A DNA stretch of 42,117 bases, taken from the NCBI GenBank assembly GCA_035495555.1, contig DATJFQ010000057.1, positions 1 through 42,117 on the forward strand, in the 5' to 3' direction. This DNA is from DATJFQ01 sp035495555. GTDB taxonomy: Bacteria > Acidobacteriota > Vicinamibacteria > Vicinamibacterales > 2-12-FULL-66-21. The notes under the pieces were generated by a model, which saw only the letters and a program-made list of their open reading frames with translations, was not told where the DNA came from and did no database searches. Both the position numbers and the translations under genes were made by a program. Positions 1-6,990 of this stretch are shown piece by piece (the first letter of the stretch is position 1; each line of letters opens with the position of its first letter).

Positions 1-847
1 CGCGCAGGCACAACGCGGCCCAGTCCTCCTCGACCCGTTCGTCGATGACGCGCAGCGTCTTGAACGCGGTCTTGACGACGTGGGCCTGGTCGGGCGCAAA
101 GCCGCTGACGACGAGGTACGCCTCGTCGCGGAGAACGGAGGTCAGTTCCGCGGAGTATCGGACAAGTGTCGCGCCGGTGAGATTGGCGAGGACGACGTCG
201 GCGCGTTCGATGCGGAGGGTTTCGATCCCGTCCTGGATGATGTCGATCGACGGCCCGGCTCCGTTGCGGGCGAAGTTCGCGCGCGCGTTGTCGAGCGCGT
301 CTGGATCGTTGTCGACCGCGACGACGTCCGACGCGCCGAGTTTCCACGCGGCGAGCGCGAGGACGCCGGAGCCGGTGCCGACGTCGATCACACGCGCGCC
401 GCGGAGTTCGAGCTGCTGCAGGATCTCGAGGCACAGCCGCGTCGTCGCGTGATGTCCCGTGCCGAACCCGGTGGATGGCTCGATGATGATGACGGGCGCG
501 TCCCCGGATTTCGGGACGCTCCACGGCGGTGCGATGACGAGGCGGCCGGCCCGAACGGGCTGGAGACTGTGCTGCGACCGCCGCGCCCAGTCCTCGTCCG
601 GGACGTCCACGGATTTCACATCGACGAGTTGGACCGGAAGCGCGCCGAGGATCGCGGCTGCAGCTTTATCACGGACCGCCGCGCTTCTGAAGAAGACGCG
701 CCACCGATCGGCGGTTTCCGCTTCCTGAATTGCGAGCGGCTCGAAGTCGTCCAGCACGACGTAGATGCGGTCCGTGAGGTCGTCGTCCGGGCCGCCGGGG
801 GAGTGGGGGTCGGTGAAGAACAGATCGATGGCCGGGTACTCAGCCAA
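1..847 (-). CDS. prmA: Ribosomal protein L11 methyltransferase, 3' end cut by window
   Basis: This is the SAM-dependent methyltransferase that trimethylates ribosomal protein L11 in the cytosol. The frame gives about 282 residues and runs off the left edge almost at its natural end; the last visible residues, EEDWAALCLR, look like the usual PrmA C-terminus. Around residues 150-175 the SAM-binding motif reads VIDVGTGSGVLALAAWKLG, followed by the acidic motif VAVDNDPDAL. NLTGATLV stands where the NxPY-like loop of this family lies. No ATG occurs at the 5' end. The likely start is TTG at 847, inside the last codons of dnaJ, which implies translational coupling. The position last in an hrcA-grpE-dnaJ-prmA operon matches a widespread gene order. 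Function is confident; the start codon is less so. Confidence 0.93.
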   Translation of the reverse strand, partial: MAEYPAIDLFFTDPHSPGGPDDDLTDRIYVVLDDFEPLAIQEAETADRWRVFFRSAAVRDKAAAAILGALPVQLVDVKSVDVPDEDWARRSQHSLQPVRAGRLVIAPPWSVPKSGDAPVIIIEPSTGFGTGHHATTRLCLEILQQLELRGARVIDVGTGSGVLALAAWKLGASDVVAVDNDPDALDNARANFARNGAGPSIDIIQDGIETLRIERADVVLANLTGATLVRYSAELTSVLRDEAYLVVSGFAPDQAHVVKTAFKTLRVIDERVEEDWAALCLR

Positions 848-1985
848 AAATGTCCTTCACTTTTTCGAAGAACGGCTTCTCGGACGCTTCGTCCGCGTCG
901 AGGTCGACGTGTTCTTCCGGCATGGTCTTCGCGAGTTCCTCGAGCAGGTGCTTCTGCTCGCGCGAGAGCTTCTTCGGGACCGCCGCGCGCGCAATCACGT
1001 AGAGATCTCCGTGCCCGCGGCCCGACACGTTCGGCATGCCCTTGCCGCGCAGCTTGAACCGCGCGCCGGTCTGCGTGCCGGCCGGAATCGACACCGACTC
1101 GTCGCCCTTGAGCGTCGGCACGCGAATCTCGCCGCCAAGCGCGAGGGTCGGGAACATCACGGGCAGCTCGCAGTAGAGATCGTCGCCCTCGCGCTGGAAG
1201 AGATGATGCTCGCCGACGTGAACCACGACGTACAGATCCCCTGCGGGTCCGCCACCGGTGCCGTGCTCGCCTTCGCCGTACATCCGCAGCCGTTGCCCCG
1301 TCGCAATGCCGGCCGGGACTTTGATGGTGATCGAGCGCTCGCGGCCGATGCGTCCTGCACCGCGGCAGGCCTGACACGGCTTCGTGATCACGCGGCCCGT
1401 GCCGCGGCAGTTGCCGCAAGGCCGTGCAACGGTCAGGAATCCCTGCTGGAAGCGGAGCTGGCCGGTGCCGCGGCACTGCGAACAGACTTCCGGCTGGCTT
1501 CCCGCCGCCGCGCCCGAGCCGGAGCACGTCGCGCACGTCTCCTCGCGCGCGAGCTGAATTTCCTTCTCGATCCCGGTGAACGACTCCTGAAAGGAGATCT
1601 CCAGGTCGTAGCGGAGATCGGCGCCGCGCTGCGGACCGCCTCGCCGGCGGCGGCCGCCGAACATGTCGCCGAAGCCAAACAGATCGCCCAGGCTGCCGAA
1701 GATATCCTCGAAGCCGACGAAGACGTTCGGGTCGAATCCTCCCGCGCCAGCGCCCGCGCCGCTCACGCCGGCGTGCCCGAAGCGATCGTAGAGCTGCCGC
1801 TTCTGTGCATCCGCGAGGACGGAGTACGCCTCCGCCGCTTCCTTGAACGCTTCCTCGGCGTGCGCATCCCCGGGATTGCGATCGGGGTGATGCTTCATCG
1901 CGAGCTTGCGGTACGCGCTCTTGATTTGCGCGTCGGTGGCCTCGCGGGTGACGCCGAGGACTTCGTAGTAGTCGCGCTTGCTCAC
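840..1985 (-). CDS. dnaJ: Chaperone protein DnaJ (Hsp40)
   Basis: This 381-residue protein is the J-domain co-chaperone that delivers substrates to DnaK and stimulates its ATPase. The J domain covers residues 1-70 with the HPD tripeptide at 33-35. A Gly/Phe-rich linker follows (about 71-115). The zinc-binding domain has all four CxxCxGxG-type motifs: CATCSGSG at 151, CSQCRGTG at 168, CGNCRGTG at 190 and CQACRGAG at 204. The C-terminal substrate-binding domain is complete, so this is a full type I DnaJ. It starts with GTG overlapping the grpE stop codon by four bases (GTGA). No dnaK lies between grpE and dnaJ here, so its partner must be encoded elsewhere. Confidence 0.98.
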   Translation of the reverse strand: MSKRDYYEVLGVTREATDAQIKSAYRKLAMKHHPDRNPGDAHAEEAFKEAAEAYSVLADAQKRQLYDRFGHAGVSGAGAGAGGFDPNVFVGFEDIFGSLGDLFGFGDMFGGRRRRGGPQRGADLRYDLEISFQESFTGIEKEIQLAREETCATCSGSGAAAGSQPEVCSQCRGTGQLRFQQGFLTVARPCGNCRGTGRVITKPCQACRGAGRIGRERSITIKVPAGIATGQRLRMYGEGEHGTGGGPAGDLYVVVHVGEHHLFQREGDDLYCELPVMFPTLALGGEIRVPTLKGDESVSIPAGTQTGARFKLRGKGMPNVSGRGHGDLYVIARAAVPKKLSREQKHLLEELAKTMPEEHVDLDADEASEKPFFEKVKDIFG

Positions 1986-2503
1986 GCCTTGGCTACCTTG
2001 ACCATCGCCGGCCGAAGCAGCCGATCGCCCAGCATGTATCCGCGCCGGAATTCCTCGACGACCTCGCCGTCGGGGCGACCCTCGGCAGGCTCGTAGACCA
2101 CTGCCTGGTGGAAATGCGGATCGAACACGCCGCCGACCGCCTCGATCGGACGCACGCCGCGCCGCGTGAGAATTTCCATGAGCTGTTTGTGAATCAGCTC
2201 GATTCCCTGACGATAGGCGTCGGGATGGGTGGCGTGCTCCGTGCTGAGGGCCCGTTCGAAGTCGTCGACGAGCGGAAGCAGATCGAGGATCACGCCGGCG
2301 GCAGCCGACTCGCTCGTCTGCTGACGTTCGCGTTCGATCCGCTTGCGGTAGTTGTCGAATTCAGCCGACGTGCGAAGCAGCCGATCGTACAAATCGTCGC
2401 GCTGCTTCTGCAGCTCAGACGTGTCCGTCGCGGTTGCTGCCGTTGCGTCCGCTTCCGCCGCATCATCGGGATGCGTCGTCGTGTTGTTGGTATCGTCGTG
2501 CAT
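1982..2503 (-). CDS. grpE: Nucleotide exchange factor GrpE
   Basis: This 173-residue protein releases ADP from DnaK during the chaperone cycle. It has the usual low-complexity acidic N-terminus (Asp/Thr/Ala-rich, about residues 1-30). A long helix follows with the family pattern AEFDNYRKRIERER, which forms the dimer stalk. The C-terminal beta domain contains GVRPIEAVGGVFDPHFHQAV, close to the GrpE signature. The ATG at 2503 lies two bases past the hrcA stop, and the stop overlaps the dnaJ start. It is therefore the middle gene of a coupled unit under the CIRCE promoter upstream of hrcA. Length and motifs are normal for the family. Confidence 0.98.
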   Translation of the reverse strand: MHDDTNNTTTHPDDAAEADATAATATDTSELQKQRDDLYDRLLRTSAEFDNYRKRIERERQQTSESAAAGVILDLLPLVDDFERALSTEHATHPDAYRQGIELIHKQLMEILTRRGVRPIEAVGGVFDPHFHQAVVYEPAEGRPDGEVVEEFRRGYMLGDRLLRPAMVKVAKA

Positions 2504-2505
2504 GA

Positions 2506-3549
2506 TTAAGAATTCGTATCGAAAACCCGGGTGATCGCCCGCGAAAGACTATCGACCGCGTTGATGGACCGCGAGTAGCGCATGCGCGTGGGACCGATGA
2601 CGCCGACCGCTCCCGTCCCCCGGCCGTCCGAGTACATCGTGGCGACGACGCTGAAGTGCTGCAGTTCCGGATCGCCGTGTTCCGATCCGATCACCACGCG
2701 CAAGCCGCTGCCGTCGACGCACGCCTCGATGAGTTTCACCAGACGCGCTTTCTCTTCCATCATCCGCATCAGCGTGCGCATCGCCGCCAGTGTCGTTTCA
2801 GGGTCCTGGACCGAGGAAACGTCGAGCAGCAATGATGTGCCCTGGATGAAGATCGATGGTTGCGGCTCGAGCGTGTCGAACGACGCGCTCGCCAGTCGGA
2901 GCGCCCGGGCCATGAGCTGATCATAGAGCGTCCGCTCTTCGCGCAACTGCTCGAGTACGGCCTGCCGCACGGCTTCGAATGTCTGCCCTCGAAACTGCGT
3001 GTTCAGATAATTCGCGGCTTCGTGCAGTTCTCCCGCCGAGTACTGCTGCGATGGCTCGACCACCTTGTGCGAGATGTGGCCGCCAGTCGACACGAGCACG
3101 ACCAGCACCTTTCGCGAATCGAGCAGGACGAAATCGACGTGCTCGAAGGTGACGTCACGAGACGGGCCAACCGCGAACCCGACCTGGTGAGCCGCGCGCG
3201 ACATCTCGTGTGTCGCATGCGACAGCAAATCCTCGACCGTCCCGGCCTGCCGAAGCCGCTGTTCGATTTCCGGCGTCGAGCGGGCCGCGCGGCGCTCCGA
3301 CAGCAGTTGATCTACGTATGTCCGATACCCCAGGTCCGTCGGCACACGCCCCGCTGAGGTGTGTGGTTGACGCACGAACCCGAGTTCCTCGAGCCGCGCA
3401 AGGATATTCCTGAGCGTGGCCGATGAGACCCCAAAGCCCTGGCCGGCAAGCCACAACGACGAGACCGGCTCGCCGTGGTCGACGTAGGCCTGCACGAGCA
3501 CGGAAAGAATCCGCCTATCTCGTTCGTGAAGCTCAGGATGACGATTCAT
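2506..3549 (-). CDS. hrcA: Heat-inducible transcriptional repressor HrcA
   Basis: This 347-residue protein is the repressor that binds CIRCE operators and controls chaperone genes in a GroEL-dependent way. The N-terminal winged helix covers about residues 8-75, with the recognition region GVSSATLRNILARLEELGFV and the wing segment HTSAGRVPTDLGYR. The rest forms the GAF-like dimerisation domain, ending in the family-typical VGVIGPTRMRYSRSI. It starts with ATG at 3549. A near-perfect CIRCE begins six bases upstream of that codon, so the gene should repress itself together with grpE, dnaJ and prmA. It is the first gene of the four-gene operon. Confidence 0.98.
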   Translation of the reverse strand: MNRHPELHERDRRILSVLVQAYVDHGEPVSSLWLAGQGFGVSSATLRNILARLEELGFVRQPHTSAGRVPTDLGYRTYVDQLLSERRAARSTPEIEQRLRQAGTVEDLLSHATHEMSRAAHQVGFAVGPSRDVTFEHVDFVLLDSRKVLVVLVSTGGHISHKVVEPSQQYSAGELHEAANYLNTQFRGQTFEAVRQAVLEQLREERTLYDQLMARALRLASASFDTLEPQPSIFIQGTSLLLDVSSVQDPETTLAAMRTLMRMMEEKARLVKLIEACVDGSGLRVVIGSEHGDPELQHFSVVATMYSDGRGTGAVGVIGPTRMRYSRSINAVDSLSRAITRVFDTNS

Positions 3550-3555
3550 GACCGT

Positions 3556-3582
3556 TTAGCAGTCTGGAGACTGGAGTGCTAA
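3556..3582 (-). promoter_or_regulatory. CIRCE operator (HrcA binding site)
   Basis: The inverted repeat has arms TTAGCAGTC (3556-3564) and GAGTGCTAA (3574-3582) separated by exactly nine bases. The consensus CIRCE is TTAGCACTC-N9-GAGTGCTAA, so there is one mismatch (C to G) in one arm. It sits between the -10 box and the hrcA start, covering the expected transcription start, as at classic HrcA-controlled operons. Confidence 0.96.
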
Positions 3583-3587
3583 CAAAG

Positions 3588-3615
3588 ATTATAGCATTCA
3601 CTCCTGTTTCGTCAC
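3588..3615 (-). promoter_or_regulatory. hrcA operon promoter, extended -10
   Basis: On the minus strand a perfect TATAAT occupies 3593-3588, preceded directly by TGC (3596-3594), making an extended -10. A weak -35 (GTGACG, 3615-3610) lies 16 bases upstream and overlaps the stop codon of the amidohydrolase gene. The CIRCE arm starts five bases downstream of the -10, so bound repressor would cover the start site. Confidence 0.8.
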
Positions 3616-4955
3616 CGAGGGCCGGCAAGTCCAACTTCTGCCGCTAGTTGCCTGGCGGCGGCGCGGCCGTCAGCCGTGATCTCTGCCGCGTCATCATGGA
3701 CGAGCTGGTGGCCGCGCGTCAGAATCTCGCCGTCGACCATCGTCATCGTGACATCGGTGCCCCGGGCCGCGTAGACGATGGACGACCACGGGTCGGCATC
3801 GGGCGCCAGGCCCACACCCGTGCGATCAATAAGGATCAGATCCGCGCGTTTGCCGACCTCGACCGATCCGATTTCTGCATCGAGCCCGAGCGCACGAGCA
3901 CCTTCCCGCGTTGCCATCCATACGGCGTCGCGCGCTGTGAGCGCCCCGGGCCGGTGCCGGACCGACTGCAGCGTCGCGGCCAGCCGCATCTCATCGAACA
4001 TGTCGAGCCGGTTGTTGCACGCGGCGCCGTCTGCGCCGAGTGAGACGGAAATCCCGCGCGCGCGCATCTCCACCACCGGCGCAATGCCCGAACCGAGCTT
4101 CAGGTTCGAGCCGGGGCAGTGGAGGACCTTGACCTTGCGTTCGGCGAGAATCGCCTGTTCGGCGTCATCCACCCAGACACAGTGGGCGGCACAGAGGTGC
4201 GGGGTCGCGAGCCCGACGTGCGCCAGATACTCGACGTTGCGCATGCCGCCGGAGATTTGACGGACGACGTCGATCTCGTCGCGATTCTCCGACGCGTGTG
4301 TATGAACCAACACGCCGTGCTCGTGCGAGAGGGACGCGACAGCTTCGAGGAGTTCGCGCGAACACGAGATCGCGAACCGGGGGGCAAACGCGGCGCGGAG
4401 CCGTCCGTTCCGGTCGTTCCAGCGCTTCGCGAGCGCGACGCTCTCGTCGATAGACGCCGTGGTCTGCTCCTGCAGCCGTCGGGGCGCATCTCCTGGCGCG
4501 TCCATCATGCACTTGCCGACGATGGCGCGCATGCCCATCGCGTCGAGTACTTCGAACACGACGTCGGTGTCGTGCACGGTCTCCATCGTCAAGGCCGTGG
4601 TAGTACCCGTGAGCAGCAGTTCCGCCGCTCCAAGGCGAGCGGATGCACGGAGCGTCTCGGGCGTATGCGCCGCTTCCATCGGCCACACGCGGGTCCCGAG
4701 CCACTCGAGCAGGGGCATGTCGTCGGCCACCCCGCGAAAAACCGTCTGACAGAGATGGACGTGTGTCTGGATGAATCCCGGAAGGAGATACGCGCCGGCG
4801 GCGTCGATGATCGAGAGGCCCCGCGTGTCCTCGGGTTCGGGACCGACGGCGGCAATGCGGCCGCCGCGCACGAGAACGGCGCCCTCGATCGTCTCGAGCG
4901 CGTCGTTCATCGTGAGAATTGTGGCGTTGCGAATCAGCGAGGCTGGCGCTGCCAT
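3612..4955 (-). CDS. Amidohydrolase, purine-deaminase/chlorohydrolase-like
   Basis: This 447-residue protein belongs to the metal-dependent amidohydrolase superfamily, in the branch of guanine and 8-oxoguanine deaminases, MTA/SAH deaminases and triazine hydrolases. The first metal ligands are in the strand-1 motif QTHVHLCQ (H65, H67), followed by FRGVADDMPLLEWL, typical of this branch. Further ligands or active-site residues lie in HTHASE, AHCVW and LGADGAACNNRLDMFDEM. The start is ATG at 4955, overlapping the end of the XdhC gene by 22 bases; the open frame continues upstream but has no family similarity there. Pairing with XdhC, a molybdopurine-enzyme maturation factor, suggests a purine substrate. 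The exact substrate cannot be read from the sequence. Confidence 0.85.
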   Translation of the reverse strand: MAAPASLIRNATILTMNDALETIEGAVLVRGGRIAAVGPEPEDTRGLSIIDAAGAYLLPGFIQTHVHLCQTVFRGVADDMPLLEWLGTRVWPMEAAHTPETLRASARLGAAELLLTGTTTALTMETVHDTDVVFEVLDAMGMRAIVGKCMMDAPGDAPRRLQEQTTASIDESVALAKRWNDRNGRLRAAFAPRFAISCSRELLEAVASLSHEHGVLVHTHASENRDEIDVVRQISGGMRNVEYLAHVGLATPHLCAAHCVWVDDAEQAILAERKVKVLHCPGSNLKLGSGIAPVVEMRARGISVSLGADGAACNNRLDMFDEMRLAATLQSVRHRPGALTARDAVWMATREGARALGLDAEIGSVEVGKRADLILIDRTGVGLAPDADPWSSIVYAARGTDVTMTMVDGEILTRGHQLVHDDAAEITADGRAAARQLAAEVGLAGPR

Positions 4956-5752
4956 TTCATCGAGACAGCCGACACGTCCTTGCCGTGGCGGACGGCGATC
5001 AACTCGGCGAGAATGGCAATCGCAATTTCTGCGGGCGAGACGGCGCCGATATCGAGGCCGATCGGCGCGTGCACGCGGGCAAGGCACTCCTGCGGCATGC
5101 CTTCGCTCTTCATGGCGTCGTACAGGCGGGCGACCTTCGCACGGCTTCCGATGAGTCCGAGATATTTCAGATCGCGGGCGCCAAGGGCGCGAAGCGCGTC
5201 GAAGTCGTGCGTGTGCCCTCGCGTCACGATGACGACGGAGGCCGTCGGCGGGAGCTCCGTGCGATGGAGCCAGGTCGCGATGTCCTCGACCACAACGGAG
5301 TCGGCCGAAGGAAAGCGGTCGCGGCTGGCGAACTTCTCCCGATCGTCGACGACGTGGATGCGGAACCCGGCGTCGGATGCGGCGCGCGCGAGGTGATAGC
5401 CGACGTGGCCCGCGCCAATGATGTAGAGCGATGGTGAAGGTGCGATGGGATCGATATAGACCTCCATCTGGCCGCCGCAGATCAGCCCCGATTCCTCGAC
5501 GAAGTCGTCGTTGAGGTCGTACTTGAGCAGGAGCGGTTTGCCGCTCGCAATCGCCTCGCGCGCCCGGCCCAGCGCATCGGCCTCGTAGCAGCCGCCGCCA
5601 ATCGTCCCGACGGTCCGCCCGTCCGCATAGACGAGCATCTTGGCGCCCGTGCGCTGCGGGGTCGAGCCCGTCGCGCGCACGATCGTCACCAGTGCCGCCG
5701 GCTCTCCGCGCTCGAGCGCAGCGGCGGCCGCCGGCAGGACGATGTCGTTCAG
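4934..5752 (-). CDS. XdhC/CoxI family molybdoenzyme maturation protein
   Basis: XdhC-family proteins bind molybdenum cofactor, promote its sulfuration and insert it into xanthine dehydrogenase-like enzymes. The N-terminal XdhC/CoxI domain shows IVRATGSTPQRTGAKMLV and TIGGGCYEAD. The C-terminal Rossmann domain starts at SLYIIGAGHVGYHLARAA and includes VIVTRGHTHDFDAL and GLIGSRAKV. The first standard start is GTG at 5689, but family similarity extends upstream (LNDIVLPAAAAALERGEPAA). The likely start is therefore CTG at 5752, overlapping the TGA of the foldase gene (CTGA). That gives 272 residues, a normal length for the family. No xdhA or xdhB genes are in the window. Confidence 0.88.
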   Translation of the reverse strand: MNDIVLPAAAAALERGEPAALVTIVRATGSTPQRTGAKMLVYADGRTVGTIGGGCYEADALGRAREAIASGKPLLLKYDLNDDFVEESGLICGGQMEVYIDPIAPSPSLYIIGAGHVGYHLARAASDAGFRIHVVDDREKFASRDRFPSADSVVVEDIATWLHRTELPPTASVVIVTRGHTHDFDALRALGARDLKYLGLIGSRAKVARLYDAMKSEGMPQECLARVHAPIGLDIGAVSPAEIAIAILAELIAVRHGKDVSAVSMKWQRQPR

Positions 5753-6786
5753 ATCAGGACCTCGATCTTCGATTTCTTCTTCAGCCCGTCGATGAACGCA
5801 TCGGCGTGCTGCTGCTTCTTCTGCTCGCCGAGAAATTCCTTGATCTTCGCGCTTGCTTCCTCGAACGGCACGACGCGCGCCGGCTTGTGCTCGGTCACCT
5901 TGATGATGTGATAGCCGAACTGCGTCGTGACGACGTCGCTGATCTGTCCCGGTTTCAGCGCGAATGCCGCGTTCGAGAACGCGGGGACCATCTGTTCCCG
6001 GGTGAAGTAGTTCAGGTCACCACCCTGCGCGGCGCTCCCGTCCTGCGAGTGTTCGCGCGCGAGCGTCGCGAAATCAGCCCCGGCCCGTGCCTGCTTGAGG
6101 ACGCTTTCGATCTCGTCCTTCGCCTTCTTCTTCGTCGCGGCGTCTGCCTTCTCGTCGACGCGAATGAGGATATGGCTCGCCCGCACCTGTTCTTCCTGCT
6201 TGAATTTGTCGGGGTTCTTCGCGTAAAAGTCCTGCGCTTCCGCATCGCTCGGCCCGGCCGCCGACGCGACCTCGGTGTCCATCAGTTTCGACACGCTGAG
6301 ATCGGTCCGCGCATCGCTCTTGAGGCCGTCGAGGGTCAGGCCGCGTTCCTGCAGCGCCTTGCTGAAGGCATCTTCGGTCGGGAACTGCTTCTTCAACTCG
6401 GCGAGCTTGGCGTCGACGTCCGCATCGGTCACCGCAAGGCCACGTGTCTTGCACTCCTGCGCGAGCAGCTTGTAGACGATGAGCTGATCCAGCGCGCCGC
6501 GGAGAATCTCGTCGCGCCGCTCCGGCGGGATCGGCTGACCGGCGCGGGCCTCGATGGTCTTGATCATCCGCTCGAAATCCGCTTTCTTCACGTCTTCGCC
6601 GTTGACGCGCGCGACGACGTCGGGGAGCTGGGCGGGGACGGGCTTCGGCGGCGTCGACGGGGCCGCGGCGGTCGTGGCGGCAGGTGTGCCGCTCTGCGTC
6701 GTTGCCGCCTGCGCGGCAGGAGCTTTCTTACACGCGACCGCGGACACACCAACGGCCAGCACACACACACAAAGCTTCAATTTCAA
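5749..6786 (-). CDS. Parvulin-type peptidyl-prolyl isomerase lipoprotein (PrsA/SurA-like)
   Basis: This is a predicted envelope foldase of about 345 residues. The N-terminus (KLKLCVCVLAVGVSAVACKK) is a lipoprotein signal with a plausible lipobox ending at C19. An Ala/Thr/Pro-rich linker and a SurA-N-like helical region follow (about 50-190). A PpiC parvulin domain then runs from about 200 to 300, with ASHILIRVDEKAD, GGDLNYFTREQMVPAF and FGYHIIKVTEHKP. I chose TTG at 6786 because it places the signal peptide first; TTG at 6780 is equally possible. The open frame reaches 6963, but that extension crosses a promoter-like TATAAT and a repeat array and should be non-coding. It lies between a penicillin-binding protein and xdhC, on the same strand as both. 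Confidence 0.87.
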   Translation of the reverse strand: MKLKLCVCVLAVGVSAVACKKAPAAQAATTQSGTPAATTAAAPSTPPKPVPAQLPDVVARVNGEDVKKADFERMIKTIEARAGQPIPPERRDEILRGALDQLIVYKLLAQECKTRGLAVTDADVDAKLAELKKQFPTEDAFSKALQERGLTLDGLKSDARTDLSVSKLMDTEVASAAGPSDAEAQDFYAKNPDKFKQEEQVRASHILIRVDEKADAATKKKAKDEIESVLKQARAGADFATLAREHSQDGSAAQGGDLNYFTREQMVPAFSNAAFALKPGQISDVVTTQFGYHIIKVTEHKPARVVPFEEASAKIKEFLGEQKKQQHADAFIDGLKKKSKIEVLI

Positions 6787-6810
6787 AGGTACCGCCAGAG
6801 GAAAAGAGCA

Positions 6811-6819
6811 ATTATAGCA
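6811..6819 (-). promoter_or_regulatory. Putative extended -10 for the foldase gene
   Basis: The minus strand reads TGC-TATAAT (6819-6811), identical to the hrcA extended -10, 24 bases upstream of the TTG start at 6786. No convincing -35 is visible, because the expected place falls in a GC-rich heptamer array. Confidence 0.6.
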
Positions 6820-6830
6820 GGCTGCGGACT

Positions 6831-6858
6831 CGCGAGGCGCGAGGCGCGAGGCTCGGGG
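6831..6858. repeat. Heptamer tandem repeat, CGCGAGG x3 plus variant
   Basis: Three consecutive CGCGAGG units (6831-6851) are followed by CTCGGGG (6852-6858), a 28-base array with period 7. It lies in the 204-base gap between the foldase and penicillin-binding protein genes, just upstream of the foldase -10 box. Confidence 0.8.
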
Positions 6859-6914
6859 CTCGACGCGAAGGCGGGAAAGGGGCGTCGTCTCGGCGTCCTC
6901 CGCGTCAACTCTCC

Positions 6915-6954
6915 GTCGTCGGCGAGATCCGTCGTGTCGTCGGCGAGATCCGTC
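6915..6954. repeat. 19-bp direct repeat, two copies, period 21
   Basis: The 19-base sequence GTCGTCGGCGAGATCCGTC occurs at 6915-6933 and again, identical, at 6936-6954. The offset of 21 is a multiple of seven, like the neighbouring heptamer array. It lies downstream of the penicillin-binding protein stop; no gene is supported here. Confidence 0.85.
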
Positions 6955-6990
6955 CGGGCGCATCCTCGGCGTACTCGGGAAACTCTGCGT

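Noticed and set aside
4119..5396. A 425-codon open frame on the plus strand, antisense to the amidohydrolase and XdhC genes
   Set aside because: The product looks like a translation of the complement of known proteins, with no domain and no promoter.
6787..6963. N-terminal extension of the foldase gene by 59 codons
   Set aside because: The extension crosses a TGC-TATAAT promoter and a heptamer array, is Arg-rich, and would bury the lipoprotein signal.
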